Source: Planococcus liqunii (GTDB lineage Bacteria; Bacillota; Bacilli; Bacillales_A; Planococcaceae). From it: a stretch of DNA of 64,000 bases. A program made the position numbers and the translations under genes. Shown in pieces: positions 63,278-64,000 of the stretch. The stretch lies in contig NZ_CP129238.1 in NCBI RefSeq assembly GCF_030413595.1, positions 2,232,001 to 2,296,000 on the forward strand, read 5' to 3'. Below the pieces are notes generated by a model. It had not been told where the DNA came from and did not search any database. It saw only the letters and a list, made by a program, of their open reading frames with translations. The first letter of the stretch is position 1. The number at the start of each line of letters is the position of its first letter.

Positions 63278-64000
63278 TTATTTTTCTAATTTTACGCGCT
63301 GCAGGCGCAGTGAATTTAAAACGACGGAAACCGAACTGAATGCCATGGCCGCTCCCGCTACCCAAGGCGCCAGCAAGCCGATGGCGGCAATCGGAATGCC
63401 CACTGTATTGTAGGCGAATGCCCAGAACAAGTTTTGCTTGATGTTGCGCATTGTTTTTCGGCTCATAAGGATCGCTTCAGCGATGCTGTTCAAATCACCG
63501 CGGATCAGCGTGATGTCTGCCGCTTCCATTGCCACATCTGTTCCAGTGCCGATAGCCATGCCGATATCGGCCGTCGCCAGCGCCGGTGCATCATTGATGC
63601 CATCTCCGACCATTGCCACTTTCTTGCCTTCCAGCTGCAGTTTTTTCACTTCTTCCGCTTTTCCTTCCGGAAGCACTTCGGCAATGACCGCATCGACGCC
63701 GACTTCTTTGCCGATTGCTTTTGCAGTCCGCTCGTTGTCTCCGGTCATCATGATGACGTGGATTCCCATTTTCTGAAGGCGCGCTATAGCTGCCCGTGAA
63801 GTATCTTTAATGGTATCTGCGACCGCAACCAGTCCAGCATACTCACCGTTGACAGCAGCTAGCATCGCCGTTTTGCCGTCGCTTTCCAATCTTTCCATTT
63901 CAGAGAGAACGGCAGAAGTATCGATGCCATATTGCTGCATCAATTTCCGGGTGCCCACAAGGACGCCTTGGCCAGACACGGTCGCCTGGATGCCGTAGCC
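63278..64000 (-). CDS. copA: Copper-translocating P1B-type ATPase, C-terminal part
   Basis: The frame is open from the window edge to the TAA at 63278, about 241 codons of the C-terminus. [33 protein letters not shown] is the ATP-hinge and P-domain, and the last helices carry FAYNTVGIP and [15 protein letters not shown], the Cu+-site YN and MxxSS motifs. It exports Cu+ from the cytoplasm. The N-terminal metal-binding domains and the phosphorylation site lie outside the window. A terminator follows at 63152. Confidence 0.95.
   Translation of the reverse strand, partial: GYGIQATVSGQGVLVGTRKLMQQYGIDTSAVLSEMERLESDGKTAMLAAVNGEYAGLVAVADTIKDTSRAAIARLQKMGIHVIMMTGDNERTAKAIGKEVGVDAVIAEVLPEGKAEEVKKLQLEGKKVAMVGDGINDAPALATADIGMAIGTGTDVAMEAADITLIRGDLNSIAEAILMSRKTMRNIKQNLFWAFAYNTVGIPIAAIGLLAPWVAGAAMAFSSVSVVLNSLRLQRVKLEK

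Overview
The window looks like chromosomal DNA of a low-to-mid G+C Gram-positive bacterium of the order Bacillales, most likely Planococcaceae (Planococcus/Planomicrobium-like). This is an inference. It rests on strong AGGAGG-type ribosome binding sites, many gene neighbourhoods shared with Bacillus subtilis (xpaC-telA; yojN-yojO; ypkP-like/dfrA/thyA/ypjP; ypmR-ypmS-msrA-msrB; ypiP-brxA; ypgQ-ypgR; ypdP-ypdQ; hxlR/hxlAB), and dense interspersed palindromic repeats of the kind common in Bacillales. No rRNA, tRNA, CRISPR array, prophage or intact transposase was seen.

Layout. 1-8.6 kb: an AI-2E-family permease (cut by the window edge), an LCP cell-wall ligase, msrA, a HAD nucleotidase, a corA/MFS pair, an ABC-F ATPase and a DUF1232 protein. 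8.6-12.2 kb: tandem thermolysin-type secreted proteases. 12.4-18.5 kb: a cold-shock gene with a long leader, xpaC-telA, a convergent intergenic region full of structured repeats, and the yojN-yojO MoxR/VWA pair. 18.5-26.9 kb: repeat-bearing 3' UTRs, dedA, the odhAB 2-oxoglutarate dehydrogenase operon, dapF and a solitary murG. 27-31.7 kb: a MATE exporter, repeat element copy A, a frameshifted cobW-type metallochaperone gene and an S41 protease. 31.9-41.4 kb: deoD, yozE, msrB-msrA, ypmS-ypmR, degV, an acyltransferase, dfrA-thyA, ypjP, ypiP-brxA, and an SOS-type yolD. 41.4-44.7 kb: small or unknown genes and repeat element copy B. 44.7-52.8 kb: cvfC/ypgR, uup, ypgQ, a csp gene, then an uncharacterised papain-like protein + ATP-grasp ligase pair divergent from a GNAT. 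52.8-59.1 kb: a preQ1-I riboswitch with ypdP-ypdQ, several tiny membrane proteins, a PQQ-type dehydrogenase lipoprotein, an MccF-like peptidase-GNAT pair and yhfK. 59.2-64 kb: the formaldehyde detoxification locus (hxlR, hxlA, hxlB), a sigma-B-type promoter driving a disordered protein, and the 3' part of copA.

The most unusual observations are these. (1) Two copies (579 and 405 bp) of a non-coding element with TGTAGACAAA-type inverted ends are each flanked by a 31-32 bp direct duplication that is exactly a local intrinsic terminator hairpin; this looks like a mobile element that targets and duplicates terminators. (2) A 653-residue protein with a candidate Cys-His-Asn papain-like triad is co-transcribed with an ATP-grasp ligase, beside a divergent GNAT; this is a plausible uncharacterised peptide or amino-acid conjugation system. 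(3) Two arrays of short motifs with a strict 21-bp period surround three strong hairpins between convergent genes. (4) A second repeat family lies directly between the stop codon and the terminator of two transcripts. All functional assignments are from reading the sequence and from family knowledge; no database search was run.
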